From Candidatus Parcubacteria bacterium (GTDB taxonomy: Bacteria; Patescibacteriota; Minisyncoccia; Sungbacterales; SURF-37), in the NCBI GenBank assembly GCA_003599755.1, contig QZJO01000007.1, forward strand, positions 1 to 41,220: 41,220 nucleotides of DNA, read 5' to 3'. Of the stretch, positions 16,142 to 24,114 are shown piece by piece. The notes beneath the pieces are model-generated. The model did no database searches and was not told where the DNA came from. It was given only the letters and a program-made list of their open reading frames with translations. The position numbers and the translations under genes were made by a program. Position 1 is the stretch's first letter. Each line of letters begins with the position of its first letter.

Positions 16142-16192
16142 AATATATACCAATACAAACAATTTGTCAATAGATGCTACGGCTGCTATAAT
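16142..16192. promoter_or_regulatory. divergent promoters sharing one -35 region
   Basis: Plus: TTGTCA (16164-16169), 17 nt, TATAAT (16187-16192), 7 nt to the cca ATG. Minus: TTGACA (16165-16170), 17 nt, TATATT (16142-16147) for the 99-aa gene. The two -35 hexamers overlap by five bases, so polymerase binding should be mutually exclusive. Confidence 0.8.
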
Positions 16193-16199
16193 GCGCGCT

Positions 16200-17807
16200 A
16201 TGACGCGCGCGATCTCCCGGCAATTCCATATCCCCGAACCCGTGCTCGCCGTCATTCGCGCTCTCGAGCAGGCGGGTTTTTCGGCATACGTGGTCGGCGG
16301 CTCGGTGCGTGATCTCTGTCTCGGCCGCGGGCCGGAAGATTGGGACGTGGCGACCAACGCGCGGCCCGAAGAAATCCAGAAAATTTTTCCCGAAAGTTTC
16401 TATGCGAACAAATTCTTTACCGTAACCGTGCAGACCGGCGCCGAAGATCCGCGCCTCGCCGAAATCGAGGTCACGACGTTTCGCGCCGAAGGAAAATACG
16501 AGGACTTCCGCCATCCCGAAGACGTGAAGCCGGCCAAAACCATCGAAGAAGACCTGAGCCGCCGCGATTTCACCGTCAATGCAATCGCGCTCGGCGTTGA
16601 TGCCCATGGCGCGGTCGTGCTCGTGGATCCGTTCGGCGGCGAGGCCGATCTTCAGACCGGCGTCATCCGCGCGGTCGGCGATGCCGACGCGCGCATCGGC
16701 GAAGACGCCTTGCGGATGCTCCGCGCCGCGCGGTTTGCCGCAGCGCTCGGCTTTTCGCTGGAATCGAAGACCCGCGAAGCCATCAAGCGGCACGCCGGTC
16801 TGTTGCGCGCGATTTCCAAAGAACGCATCCGTGACGAATTTTCAAAACTTATCGCGATCGAAGATCCGGAATCGTGGAACCCGGGACCCGAATACGGCAT
16901 GAAAACCGACGTGCCGGGCAAACCCGCCGCGCATCCGGCCGAAGAAGTCCGCCGCATCGGGGCAAGCCGCGCCTGGCAGGGCATCGAGCTTCTGCGTGAA
17001 TTGGAATTATTGAAGGAATTCCTTCCCGAGCTCGAGGAAGGAGTCGGCTGCACGCAAAACAAACACCATGTGTATACGGTCTGGGAACATAATCTGCGCG
17101 CGCTCGATTATGCCGCACGCCAGAAGTGGACGCCCCTGGTCCGCATCGCCGCGCTCTTTCACGACATCGCCAAGCCCCGCGCCAAGCGCGGGGAAGGGCC
17201 GGATTCGACGTTTTACGGCCACGACGTCTCCGGCGCGAAGATGAGCACCGAAATCCTCGGCCGCCTGCGGTACCCGGACGCATTCATCGAAACCGTGGCC
17301 AAACTCGTGCGCTGGCATTTATTCCGCTACGACTACGACGCCGACGAGGTGCAGACCACGGATTCGGCGATCCGCCGGCTTATCCGCAATATCGGGGAAG
17401 AAAGCATCGAGGACCTCGTGCGCGTGCGCATGTGCGACCGCATCGGCTCGGGCGTACCCAAAGCCGTGCCCTACCGGCTGCGGCATTTCCAATTTCGCGT
17501 CGAGAAGGTGCTCCGCGAGCACGAAGCCGTGCGCGTCACGATGCTCAATATTCGCGGCGACGAGATCATGCAGCTCTTGGGCATCGGCCCGGGGCCGAAG
17601 GTCGGCCACGTGTTGAACGCGCTGTTGGAAGAAGTGCTCGATGATCCGAAGAAAAACGAGAAGGAATACTTGACCGCGCGCGCCAAAGAACTCGGAGCGC
17701 TTTCCGACATCGAGCTTGCGGCGTTGCGCGAAAAAGCCGAGACGCGCGTGGAGCTTTTAGACGACCAGCGAGAACAAGAAATCAAAGGGAAGTACCGCGT
17801 GCGCTGA
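16200..17807 (+). CDS. cca: CCA tRNA nucleotidyltransferase with HD domain
   Basis: A 535-aa enzyme that adds or repairs the 3' CCA of tRNAs; eleven of the twelve tRNA genes here lack encoded CCA. Class II polymerase-beta motifs are AYVVGGSVRDLCLGR and EDWDVATNA, then RRDFTVNAIAL and a head-neck domain. The C-terminal HD domain has HNLRALDYA, ALFHDIAKP and FYGHDVSGAKM. The true start is 16200, 7 nt after a TATAAT box (leaderless). The ORF-track extension upstream runs antisense through the 99-aa gene. An insertion around residues 215-245 (PEYGMKTDVPGKPAA) is longer than usual. Confidence 0.95.
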   Translation: MTRAISRQFHIPEPVLAVIRALEQAGFSAYVVGGSVRDLCLGRGPEDWDVATNARPEEIQKIFPESFYANKFFTVTVQTGAEDPRLAEIEVTTFRAEGKYEDFRHPEDVKPAKTIEEDLSRRDFTVNAIALGVDAHGAVVLVDPFGGEADLQTGVIRAVGDADARIGEDALRMLRAARFAAALGFSLESKTREAIKRHAGLLRAISKERIRDEFSKLIAIEDPESWNPGPEYGMKTDVPGKPAAHPAEEVRRIGASRAWQGIELLRELELLKEFLPELEEGVGCTQNKHHVYTVWEHNLRALDYAARQKWTPLVRIAALFHDIAKPRAKRGEGPDSTFYGHDVSGAKMSTEILGRLRYPDAFIETVAKLVRWHLFRYDYDADEVQTTDSAIRRLIRNIGEESIEDLVRVRMCDRIGSGVPKAVPYRLRHFQFRVEKVLREHEAVRVTMLNIRGDEIMQLLGIGPGPKVGHVLNALLEEVLDDPKKNEKEYLTARAKELGALSDIELAALREKAETRVELLDDQREQEIKGKYRVR

Positions 17808-17858
17808 ACGGCTTGATAAAATCGATCAAGCCGGTACAGTAGATGTGTTAATGGAGGC

Positions 17859-17929
17859 CGGGCCGTAGTATACCGGCAGTACGCGCCCTTCGGGAGGGCG
17901 TAGACTGGGTTCGATTCCCAGCGGCCCGA
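17859..17929 (+). tRNA. tRNA-Pro (CGG)
   Basis: Acceptor CGGGCCG/CGGCCCG with C1:G72 as in proline tRNAs, anticodon stem CGCCC/GGGCG with loop TTCGGGA (anticodon CGG), T-loop TTCGATT, and discriminator A. No CCA. Its 3' end is duplicated downstream. Confidence 0.93.
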
Positions 17930-17992
17930 ATACAAAAATGAAACTACCCTCGCGGTGGTTTCGTTTTTGTATATTCGGTTCTGGGAATCGAA
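17910..17992. repeat. inverted copy of the tRNA-Pro T-arm plus trailer
   Basis: TTCGATTCCCAG in the T-arm (17910-17921) recurs inverted at 17981-17992. Between them TACAAAAATGAAACTACC and GGTGGTTTCGTTTTTGTA (17931-17971) form a near-perfect terminator stem, so the whole 83-bp segment is an imperfect palindrome. Confidence 0.85.
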
Positions 17993-18109
17993 GGATATTT
18001 CGAAACGCAACAGTCGTTGCGTTTCAAAAACCCGGGCTCCGGAGGAGCGCGAAGTCGGGCGAAGCCCGGACGAAGCGCGGGGGAGGAGGATTCTCCAGCG
18101 GCCCGAATA
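17918..18109 (+). repeat. 15-bp direct repeat of the tRNA-Pro 3' end (att-like)
   Basis: CCAGCGGCCCGAATA occurs at 17918-17932 (the tRNA 3' end) and again at 18095-18109. It brackets a 162-bp segment with hairpins (including GAAACGCAAC/GTTGCGTTTC at 18002-18025) and no ORF. The arrangement resembles attachment-site copies left by integration at a tRNA gene. Confidence 0.6.
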
Positions 18110-18114
18110 TGGCG

Positions 18115-18155
18115 AGACCAAAACGGCCGCCGACCATCGGCGCCCGTTTTGGTCC
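18115..18155. terminator. terminator after the anti-sigma gene
   Basis: ACCAAAACGG-CCGCCGA-ccat-CGGCGCC-CGTTTTGGT, located just past the stop of the DUF5667 gene at 18160. The A and T flanks suit both directions. Confidence 0.8.
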
Positions 18156-18159
18156 GTTC

Positions 18160-19569
18160 TTATCGCGGTTTATTCGTAAGTTTTCCGTCGAACGCCACTT
18201 CACCGCCCACGCGCACGATGTAGCGTGTGTCCGGACCCGCCGGCACGACCACGCGTACGCTTTGCGGCTTGCCGAGTACTTGAACGCAAATCTCGGCAGT
18301 CGATTCTTCCGTGAGGTTGATCTGAACCGTCGAAGGCGGCAGATCCTTGGTGCTCGATACGTTGATTTTCCAGTCAATACACGGATTGGCCCGACCGAAC
18401 GTGCCGGTCACCACCGCCGTGTCGTCCTCATAGCGGATGCGCAGCGACCCGTCGGACACGATAATGTCGGCGCTCAACTCCTCCCGCTGCGACGATCCGG
18501 TAGTAGCGCCATCCTCGTCATCGTCATCATCCCCGGATGACCAATCGGTAACCACGACAGAGCCGATATCGACATCGAGGCGCACGGAGAGGGAACTGCG
18601 CGCATTGATCAAGATTTCCGCTTCCTGGGCAATGCGGTAGGCCTGTTGCGCCAGTCGGAACGCGCTCGAAAAATCATCCGCGGCAAACTTTGTCCGCGCG
18701 TCAGCGAGCGTGCGTCCGGCCAAATCCAAGCGCGCTACGGCGCGCGCGGCGACCGCATCACTAAACTTCGATCGTTTATCCTCCAAGCGCGCGCGGGTTT
18801 CGCGTATTTTTTCATCGGCCGCACCGATGCGGCCTTGCGCGGCCGTGCCCAATGCCGTGTTTGCCGAAATCCGCCGCTCCACTTCTTCGCGCGCCGTGGC
18901 GGCCGCTTGGTAGCGCGCCCGGAGCGACGTGACGAGCGGCTCCGTACCGCCGGTCATCGTGCTCGACGCGACAACCGTCGCCAAAATCCGCTCATGGATG
19001 CCCAGCGACGTCTCGACGCCGGTGCTCACATTCGCCGCGACATCGAACTTGCCCGATGCTTCGAGTTTTGCCACATGCGCGCGGATGCGCTCCGCATGCG
19101 CCTGCAGCCGCTCTTCGATTTCCAAGCGCGCCTGATCACCCAAATTCCCCGCGGCGGCAAGTTCTTCGGCCTCCTGCAACCGCCGCGCGAGCCGTTCGGC
19201 CTCCCATTCTGCACGCCGCTCGGAATTGAATACGGCGGCCGCGCGGATCTCTTCGTTGATATGCACTTTGACCGGATAGAGCAAATCTCCCGGCAGCGCG
19301 CCCTCGGCCGCGTACGATGCGCCACCGGCCGCGACCATGAATATGGCGACAACAATAGCCCCCGCGAGGCGGGGGCTTCGGGAAATGCGTACGATTGGCG
19401 ATACTGCACTCACAACGCCCCGCCAATAATCTTGAAACCCCCGCGACCGGCGGGCTGGATACAGCTTCATGAATGCTTCCAATTCCGCGCGCATGGCCAG
19501 GCGTTCGGCCCGGGTCAAATGCAAATTGCGCTTGGGAGCATCGAATAAATTCTTAATCTCGTTATCCAT
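18160..19569 (-). CDS. DUF5667-domain putative anti-sigma factor
   Basis: A 469-aa protein. The N-terminal cytoplasmic region (about 1-65) contains LTRAERLAMRAELEAFMKLYP. A TM (about 70-90, AGAIVVAIFMVAAGGASYAAE) is followed directly by GALPGDLLYPVKVHINEEIR, the DUF5667 signature. A long, charged helical region extends to about 340, and an Asp-rich linker leads to a C-terminal beta domain with two cysteines (NPCIDW, AEICVQV). The start at 19569 overlaps the ECF sigma gene by 8 nt. Membrane topology and coupling point to an anti-sigma factor sensing the envelope (inference). No SD is seen. Confidence 0.82.
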   Translation of the reverse strand: MDNEIKNLFDAPKRNLHLTRAERLAMRAELEAFMKLYPARRSRGFQDYWRGVVSAVSPIVRISRSPRLAGAIVVAIFMVAAGGASYAAEGALPGDLLYPVKVHINEEIRAAAVFNSERRAEWEAERLARRLQEAEELAAAGNLGDQARLEIEERLQAHAERIRAHVAKLEASGKFDVAANVSTGVETSLGIHERILATVVASSTMTGGTEPLVTSLRARYQAAATAREEVERRISANTALGTAAQGRIGAADEKIRETRARLEDKRSKFSDAVAARAVARLDLAGRTLADARTKFAADDFSSAFRLAQQAYRIAQEAEILINARSSLSVRLDVDIGSVVVTDWSSGDDDDDEDGATTGSSQREELSADIIVSDGSLRIRYEDDTAVVTGTFGRANPCIDWKINVSSTKDLPPSTVQINLTEESTAEICVQVLGKPQSVRVVVPAGPDTRYIVRVGGEVAFDGKLTNKPR

Positions 19570-20056
19570 GGTCTTGGGCGAGCGCGCGCAGCGTACGGAC
19601 GGCGCGGTGCAGTCGAACGGATATCGCGTTGGCCGTCTCACCCGTTATAGATGCAATTTCTTGAGGCGCAAAATCATCAACGTATCGGAGGATAAGCACC
19701 TGGCGATGACGCCGGTCCATGCGGTCCAAGAGCGTCCGCAAGGCCTTGCCCTCAATAGTACGGGCAATCCGATCCCGGTCGTCAATTGCCGGCTCAAATC
19801 CTTCTTCTTGAAGCGCATCCAGCGACGTTGCTTTCGCCCGCCGCGCTTCGTCCACGATCAGGTTGTTCAATACGCGGTACAAAAACGCTCGCATATTCTC
19901 TACCTCCTTGCCGCTGCGCACGTACTGCCAAGTCCGGGTAAACGTCTCCTGGACGAGCTCGCGGGCACGCTCACGCTCAAACACCCGCAAGTAGCAGTGT
20001 CTGAACAAAGGGTCGGCATATTCCTCGTAACAGCGGATAAAATCCTGCTCGCTCAT
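19562..20056 (-). CDS. ECF-type sigma factor
   Basis: A 164-aa RNA polymerase sigma factor of the extracytoplasmic function type. Region 2 is YEEYADPLFRHCYLRV through ARELVQETFTRTWQYV and ENMRAFLYRVLNNLIVDEAR. Region 4 is LLDRMDRRHRQVLILRYVDDFAPQEIASITG with the recognition helix ETANAISVRLHRAVRTLR. I chose Met at 20056 (MSEQDFIRCY) because the upstream extension is not sigma-like and a TATAAC box lies 12 nt before this ATG. It is translationally coupled to the DUF5667 anti-sigma candidate. Confidence 0.92.
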   Translation of the reverse strand: MSEQDFIRCYEEYADPLFRHCYLRVFERERARELVQETFTRTWQYVRSGKEVENMRAFLYRVLNNLIVDEARRAKATSLDALQEEGFEPAIDDRDRIARTIEGKALRTLLDRMDRRHRQVLILRYVDDFAPQEIASITGETANAISVRLHRAVRTLRALAQDHG

Positions 20057-20271
20057 GGGGAAGCTCGCGTTATAAGCTGACGAGAGGATACCAGGCTTCT
20101 TACGCGCTCGTACCAAGCCGCGCAAGACCGGCAAAAGTTATATGACGCAACGGCCCACCACTTCTTACACGGAACCGCCCGCGATTGCGGAATCCCTGCG
20201 AAAACGCAAATACATGGGCTTTTCCTATAAGTTGCATATTGGCCGGAAATCGACCAGAATAGCCCCGTATT

Positions 20272-20342
20272 GCGGGTGTTGTATAACGGCAATACGCGAC
20301 CCTTCCAAGGTCGAGCTACGGGTTCAATTCCCGTCACCCGCT
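20272..20342 (+). tRNA. tRNA-Gly (TCC)
   Basis: Acceptor GCGGGTG/CACCCGC with T73 as in glycine tRNAs, anticodon stem CGACC/GGTCG with loop CTTCCAA (anticodon TCC), T-loop TTCAATT. No CCA. Confidence 0.94.
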
Positions 20343-20367
20343 TGCCGCATGCCCGCGGACCCCGAAA

Positions 20368-20402
20368 CGTGAAAATCCTCCGGGCGGGGAGGATTTTTCT
20401 GG
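20368..20402 (+). terminator. terminator after tRNA-Gly
   Basis: AAAATCCTCC-gggcgg-GGAGGATTTTTCT, 30 bp past the tRNA. Confidence 0.85.
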
Positions 20403-20494
20403 TTGTAAAAAGGTACCGTATCACGGTCCGGTGGCGATAAAAATGGATTTGTCAAGAGTTTGGGCGCTAAAATCTGTGGATAATTTCCTCCGTC

Positions 20495-21139
20495 ATGGCA
20501 ATTAAAGCCGTTATTTTCGACATCGACGGCACTCTGTCGCCCACGATTTCCTGGGATTATCTGACTATGCGCATTGGCGGCTCGCTCGAAGAGAATGCCG
20601 CGGCATTCGCCGACTGGAGCACGGAACGCATCACGGAGTCGGTGCTGCGCCAGCGCTTGATCGCCAATTGGACACGCCGCGCGCCGCCGCTCAAGGTAAC
20701 ATTTCGGTCCATTCTTGAAGAAATCGCACTCCACGACGACGCTCCTGCGGCGGTCGCATATCTGCGTAACAAAGGATATCGCATTGCCGCGATCACGGGA
20801 TCGTTTGATATCTACGCCGACATCGTGGGCGAAAAACTCGGTATTGCGGACCGCTACGCGCTGACAACGCTTATCTGGGACGCGGCTGGCAGACTGACGG
20901 ATATCGAGACCAACTACGACGGACGCGCACAAAAATACATCCGATTCATGGCGTTTTGTGAGCGTTATGGTCTAGCGCCGGCCGAATGCGTCGCGGTCGG
21001 GGACAGTTCGAACGATATGGAGCTCTTCCGCGTCACAAAGCGCGGCATTGCCGTTCAGACTGAGCTCGAAGCCAAGGAATTGGAGGCAATCGCATGGAAA
21101 AAAATCCGGCGTCTCAAGGAACTGACCGCCATCCTGTGA
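20495..21139 (+). CDS. HAD-superfamily phosphatase (PSP-like)
   Basis: A 214-aa protein with HAD motif I DIDGTLS (Asp nucleophile at residue 9 and Asp11), a four-helix cap, motif II ITGSF, and motif IV GDSSNDMEL. This layout matches the phosphoserine phosphatase-like HAD-IB group. The substrate is not deducible, and serine, lipid or sugar phosphates are all possible. A GATAAT box ends 10 nt before the ATG, giving at most a very short leader. A 32-bp palindromic terminator follows, shared with the convergent HU gene. Confidence 0.88.
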   Translation: MAIKAVIFDIDGTLSPTISWDYLTMRIGGSLEENAAAFADWSTERITESVLRQRLIANWTRRAPPLKVTFRSILEEIALHDDAPAAVAYLRNKGYRIAAITGSFDIYADIVGEKLGIADRYALTTLIWDAAGRLTDIETNYDGRAQKYIRFMAFCERYGLAPAECVAVGDSSNDMELFRVTKRGIAVQTELEAKELEAIAWKKIRRLKELTAIL

Positions 21140-21157
21140 TTCCGATCGCTCGCGGAA

Positions 21158-21189
21158 CGCAAAACCCCCGCGTACGCGGGGGTTTTGCG
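21158..21189. terminator. bidirectional terminator, perfect 32-bp palindrome
   Basis: CGCAAAACCCCCGCGT meets its exact complement. It lies between the convergent HAD and HU genes. Confidence 0.92.
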
Positions 21190-21213
21190 TAATCCGCGCC
21201 TATGCGGCAGGAA

Positions 21214-21495
21214 TTACTTCACCATTTCCTTGAGCTGCTTGGCGGCGCGGAATTTCGGAGCCACCTTTGCCGCGATCTGGATCTTTTCGCCCGTGCGCGG
21301 GTTTATTCCCTCGCGGGCAGCGCGGCGCGAGACCTTGAAAACGCCGAATCCGGCGATTTTCACCTGCTCGCCTTTGACCATCATCTTCGTGATGTTATCG
21401 AAGATCATGTCCACGATTTCCTGACCTTGCTTCTTGGTGCCGCCAATGTGGTTCGTCACGAGCTCAGAGAGCCACCGCTTGTCTGGTTTTGCCAT
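21214..21495 (-). CDS. HU-family DNA-binding protein
   Basis: A 93-aa nucleoid protein. MAKPDKRWLSELVTNHIG leads into the dimerisation helices, then KIAGFGVFKVSRRAAREGINPRTGE with the DNA-intercalating NPRTGE arm, ending VAPKFRAAKQLKEMV. HU bends and compacts DNA. The start is 21495; the longer ORF is unrelated upstream sequence. The leader contains a TTTTTCAACA/TGTTGAAAAA hairpin (21619-21641). No SD. Confidence 0.95.
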   Translation of the reverse strand: MAKPDKRWLSELVTNHIGGTKKQGQEIVDMIFDNITKMMVKGEQVKIAGFGVFKVSRRAAREGINPRTGEKIQIAAKVAPKFRAAKQLKEMVK

Positions 21496-21676
21496 GGTAG
21501 TGGGGTATTTGTTGGCTGAGTAACTATCGCGCGACCTTTGGAAATGGGGATGTATCGGAAATGGCGCTATTCCCTTGCTCCCTGACGCTACCAGGGAAAG
21601 GGGCCTGAAATCAATGAATTTTTCAACACCCTGTTGAAAAATACTGCATACAATCAAGCGATTCGGGCACCGGCAA

Positions 21677-21707
21677 CGAAAAATCGGCTCTGGGAGCCGA
21701 TTTTTCG
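21677..21707 (-). terminator. terminator after rny
   Basis: CGAAAAATCGGCTC-cca-GAGCCGATTTTTCG on the minus strand, 12 bp past the rny stop. Confidence 0.92.
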
Positions 21708-21718
21708 CGCCACTCGGT

Positions 21719-23245
21719 TCACCGGGCAAATTCGATAACCCGGCTTTCCCGGATGACATTTACCTTGATTTCGCCCGGATACTTCAATTCGCTCTCGATC
21801 CGGTTCGCGATGCTTTTTGCCAGATTTCGGGCCTCCAAATCCGATACCTTTTCCGGGGTGACAAAGATGCGGATCTCCCGGCCGGCCTGAATAGCATAGG
21901 ATTTTTCGACTCCATCGAAGGAGTTGGCGATCGCCTCGAGATCGCCGAGGCGTTTGAGGTAGTTTTCCACGCTATCGCGCCGCGCGCCGGGCCGGGAAGC
22001 GGAGATCGCGTCTACCGTCTGCACGATAACGCTCTCAAGCGTTTCGTAGGGATACTCCTCGTGATGCGACTGCATGGCCTGGACGATGCGCGGGTCCACG
22101 CCGAACTTCTGGAGAATACGGCGGCCGATTTCCACGTGCGTGCCCTGCACTTCGTGGTCCACGGCTTTGCCAATGTCGTGGACGAGCGCGCCCTTTTTGG
22201 CGATGGCGATGTCGGCACCGAGCTCCTGGGCCAGCATCCCGGCCAAGTGCGCCATTTCAATGGAATGCTGGAGCACATTTTGGCCGTACGATGTACGGAA
22301 GCGCAAGCGCCCCAAGAGCGACAAGAGCCGCTCGTCCAGATCAAACACACCGACTTCGAACGCGGCGTTTTTGGCCGCCTCCTTGATCTGCTTTTCAATC
22401 TCGGCGCGCGCTTTGTCTACGGCTTCTTCGATGCGCGCGGGCTGGATTCGGCCGTCGGCGATCAGATTTTCGAGCGCGAGCTTCGCGATATGACGGCGCA
22501 CCGGATCGAAGCCGGAGATCACGACCGCGCCGGGCGTATCATCCACGACGATCTCAACGCCCGCGGCGCGCTCGAGCGCCCGGATATTCCGGCCTTCGCG
22601 ACCGATGATTTTGCCTTTGGCCTCGTCGTTCGGAATAGAAACTGTCGTGGTCGTCACTTCGGACGTAGTCGCGGTCGCAAGGCGCTGGATAATGGTCGCC
22701 AGGATCGATTTGGCCTTGCGCTCCAATTCTTCAAGACCTGTGGTCTCGAGTTTCCGGATGCGCGTAGCAAGGTTTTCATCCGCTTCCTGCTCGACTTTCT
22801 TCATAAGAATCTCCTTGGCCTCGGCCTGCGATAACCCGGCGACGCGTTCCAGCTCCTTGTCCACCGCGCCGCGCGCCTGCTCCAAATCCGCCTTGATTTG
22901 CTTCGCTTTTTCAATGCGGTCGGCCAATTCTCGGTCGCGCTCATCGAGCTGCAGGATCTTTTTGTCGAGGAATGCCTCGCGTTCGCGGAGGCGATCCTCG
23001 GAGCGTTTTTGTTCGCGCTCGCGCTCCTTCAATTCGGCTTGGCCTTCGGTAACGATTTTGACCGCCCGCTCCTTCGCTTCGATCTGGATTTCTTTCGCTT
23101 CCTGCTTTGCGCCTTCGAGCATTTCGCGGATGCGCGACTCGACGGAGTTCTTGCGCCGCTCCGACATCAGCGAATTGATAAAGTAGCCGAGGCCGATGCC
23201 TACGGCGAGGATGGCAATGAAGCCACCGACGATAGGGAGTGACAT
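21719..23245 (-). CDS. rny: ribonuclease Y
   Basis: A 508-aa membrane-anchored endoribonuclease that starts bulk mRNA decay. It has an N-terminal TM (about 5-25), a long charged coiled coil (about 28-190), a KH domain (TTVSIPNDEAKGKIIGREGRNIRALE), and an HD domain with HSIEMAHLAG, ALVHDIGKAVDHE and SHHEEYPYET. The C-terminal region ends YPGEIKVNVIRESRVIEFAR, as in family members of this length. Its long promoter-distal leader (291 nt, structured) could provide autoregulation, as known for other RNase genes (inference). Confidence 0.96.
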   Translation of the reverse strand: MSLPIVGGFIAILAVGIGLGYFINSLMSERRKNSVESRIREMLEGAKQEAKEIQIEAKERAVKIVTEGQAELKEREREQKRSEDRLREREAFLDKKILQLDERDRELADRIEKAKQIKADLEQARGAVDKELERVAGLSQAEAKEILMKKVEQEADENLATRIRKLETTGLEELERKAKSILATIIQRLATATTSEVTTTTVSIPNDEAKGKIIGREGRNIRALERAAGVEIVVDDTPGAVVISGFDPVRRHIAKLALENLIADGRIQPARIEEAVDKARAEIEKQIKEAAKNAAFEVGVFDLDERLLSLLGRLRFRTSYGQNVLQHSIEMAHLAGMLAQELGADIAIAKKGALVHDIGKAVDHEVQGTHVEIGRRILQKFGVDPRIVQAMQSHHEEYPYETLESVIVQTVDAISASRPGARRDSVENYLKRLGDLEAIANSFDGVEKSYAIQAGREIRIFVTPEKVSDLEARNLAKSIANRIESELKYPGEIKVNVIRESRVIEFAR

Positions 23246-23536
23246 ATGACTCGTATTCCCTGCCGATTCGATTCGGCAGCAATGAGAATTAACCGCTGGA
23301 ATCAGCGGTTAGCGTCGAATGCGTGTTGAGATCTCTTCTCTCTGAAGAGGTGTGCGAGTTCGCATACGGGCGGCCTGTCGGTAGGGCAGGCGCAGGTGCC
23401 CGGAGCGTCGGAATCGGGTACGAACAGGGGTCGGGCGGTCGCGATTCAGCCGCTTCGGTCGTCTCATTACCCCGAGAACCCTGCACGCCCTTTCAGGCGC
23501 CGGGTAAATCGTTCAGGGAAGTGGTTACAAAAGGAC
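23246..23536 (-). promoter_or_regulatory. 291-nt structured leader of rny or an independent RNA
   Basis: Transcription from the promoter at 23543-23571 would give a leader of about 290 nt. It contains CGCC/GGGCG inside TTACCC/GGGTAA, GCCTG/CAGGC, TGCGA/TCGCA, CTCTTC/GAAGAG, TAACCGCTG/CAGCGGTTA and CTGCCGA/TCGGCAG hairpins. The penultimate one is followed by TTCTCATT. No convincing ORF is present. Confidence 0.5.
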
Positions 23537-23542
23537 GATTGC

Positions 23543-23571
23543 ATCATACCGGCAAGCGTAACGAACGTCAA
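23543..23571 (-). promoter_or_regulatory. sigma70-type promoter upstream of rny
   Basis: Minus strand TTGACG (23566-23571), a 17-nt spacer, TATGAT (23543-23548). Confidence 0.7.
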
Positions 23572-23596
23572 CTCTGCGCAACGCCGAATCGAGAAC

Positions 23597-23646
23597 CAAA
23601 AAACCCCGGATGCCTGCCCGCCTGGGGCGGGGCGCCGGGGCTTTTG
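23597..23646 (-). terminator. terminator of the second sigma/anti-sigma unit
   Basis: On the minus strand, CCCCGG...CCGGGG enclosing a GC-rich inner hairpin is followed by TTTTTTGG. It lies between the 134-aa gene and the rny promoter. Confidence 0.85.
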
Positions 23647-23700
23647 GCATAGTTGTTTCGGCGACCTTTGGACGGCGAGTAGTAGGCGAGAAGCCGCGCG

Positions 23701-24105
23701 TTAGCGGCGGCTCGGGACAGATATCGCGAGCGGCGAGAGAAATTCCTCGAATGCGGCCGAACGCCGGGCCAGCGCATTGCGGATGTCGCGGGCGAAGAAT
23801 GCGCCGATCGCCAGGTATGCAATCACGAGTAAGCGGGACTGCATGCTTTTGACGAAAAAGTTATCAACGAAGAATTGAACGAATGCCGTAAGGCCGTCGG
23901 ATGCCGCGAGCGCATTCAGGAGAATCTGGCGGAGGGAAATCTGGGTCATCACCCCGGCCGCGACGCCCACGAGCAACACACCCTCAACTGCAAGGAGGGG
24001 GGCGACGCTCTTCCAAAACCAAACCGTGTAGACGCGGCGCATCACGCGCTGCTTGAGCGCGGCGTCGGGATCGGCGGGGGACCGAGAGATTCCTGAAAAA
24101 CGCAT
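23701..24105 (-). CDS. three-TM membrane protein, putative anti-sigma partner
   Basis: A 134-aa protein with a charged N-terminus (about 1-28, including RSPADPDAALKQRVMRRVYTVW). TM segments are at about 30-52, 60-85 and 88-108, followed by a basic helical C-terminus. No enzymatic motif is present. It starts 9 nt after the stop of an ECF sigma gene. That position and a short cytoplasmic N-terminus before membrane spans fit an anti-sigma or sigma-linked sensor role (inference; no known family recognised). Confidence 0.7.
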   Translation of the reverse strand: MRFSGISRSPADPDAALKQRVMRRVYTVWFWKSVAPLLAVEGVLLVGVAAGVMTQISLRQILLNALAASDGLTAFVQFFVDNFFVKSMQSRLLVIAYLAIGAFFARDIRNALARRSAAFEEFLSPLAISVPSRR

Positions 24106-24114
24106 AGAAACGAA

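Noticed and set aside
23289-23704. Short ORFs in the rny leader (for example 23323..23652)
   Set aside because: Antisense to the rny transcript or without start signals; hairpins dominate the interval.
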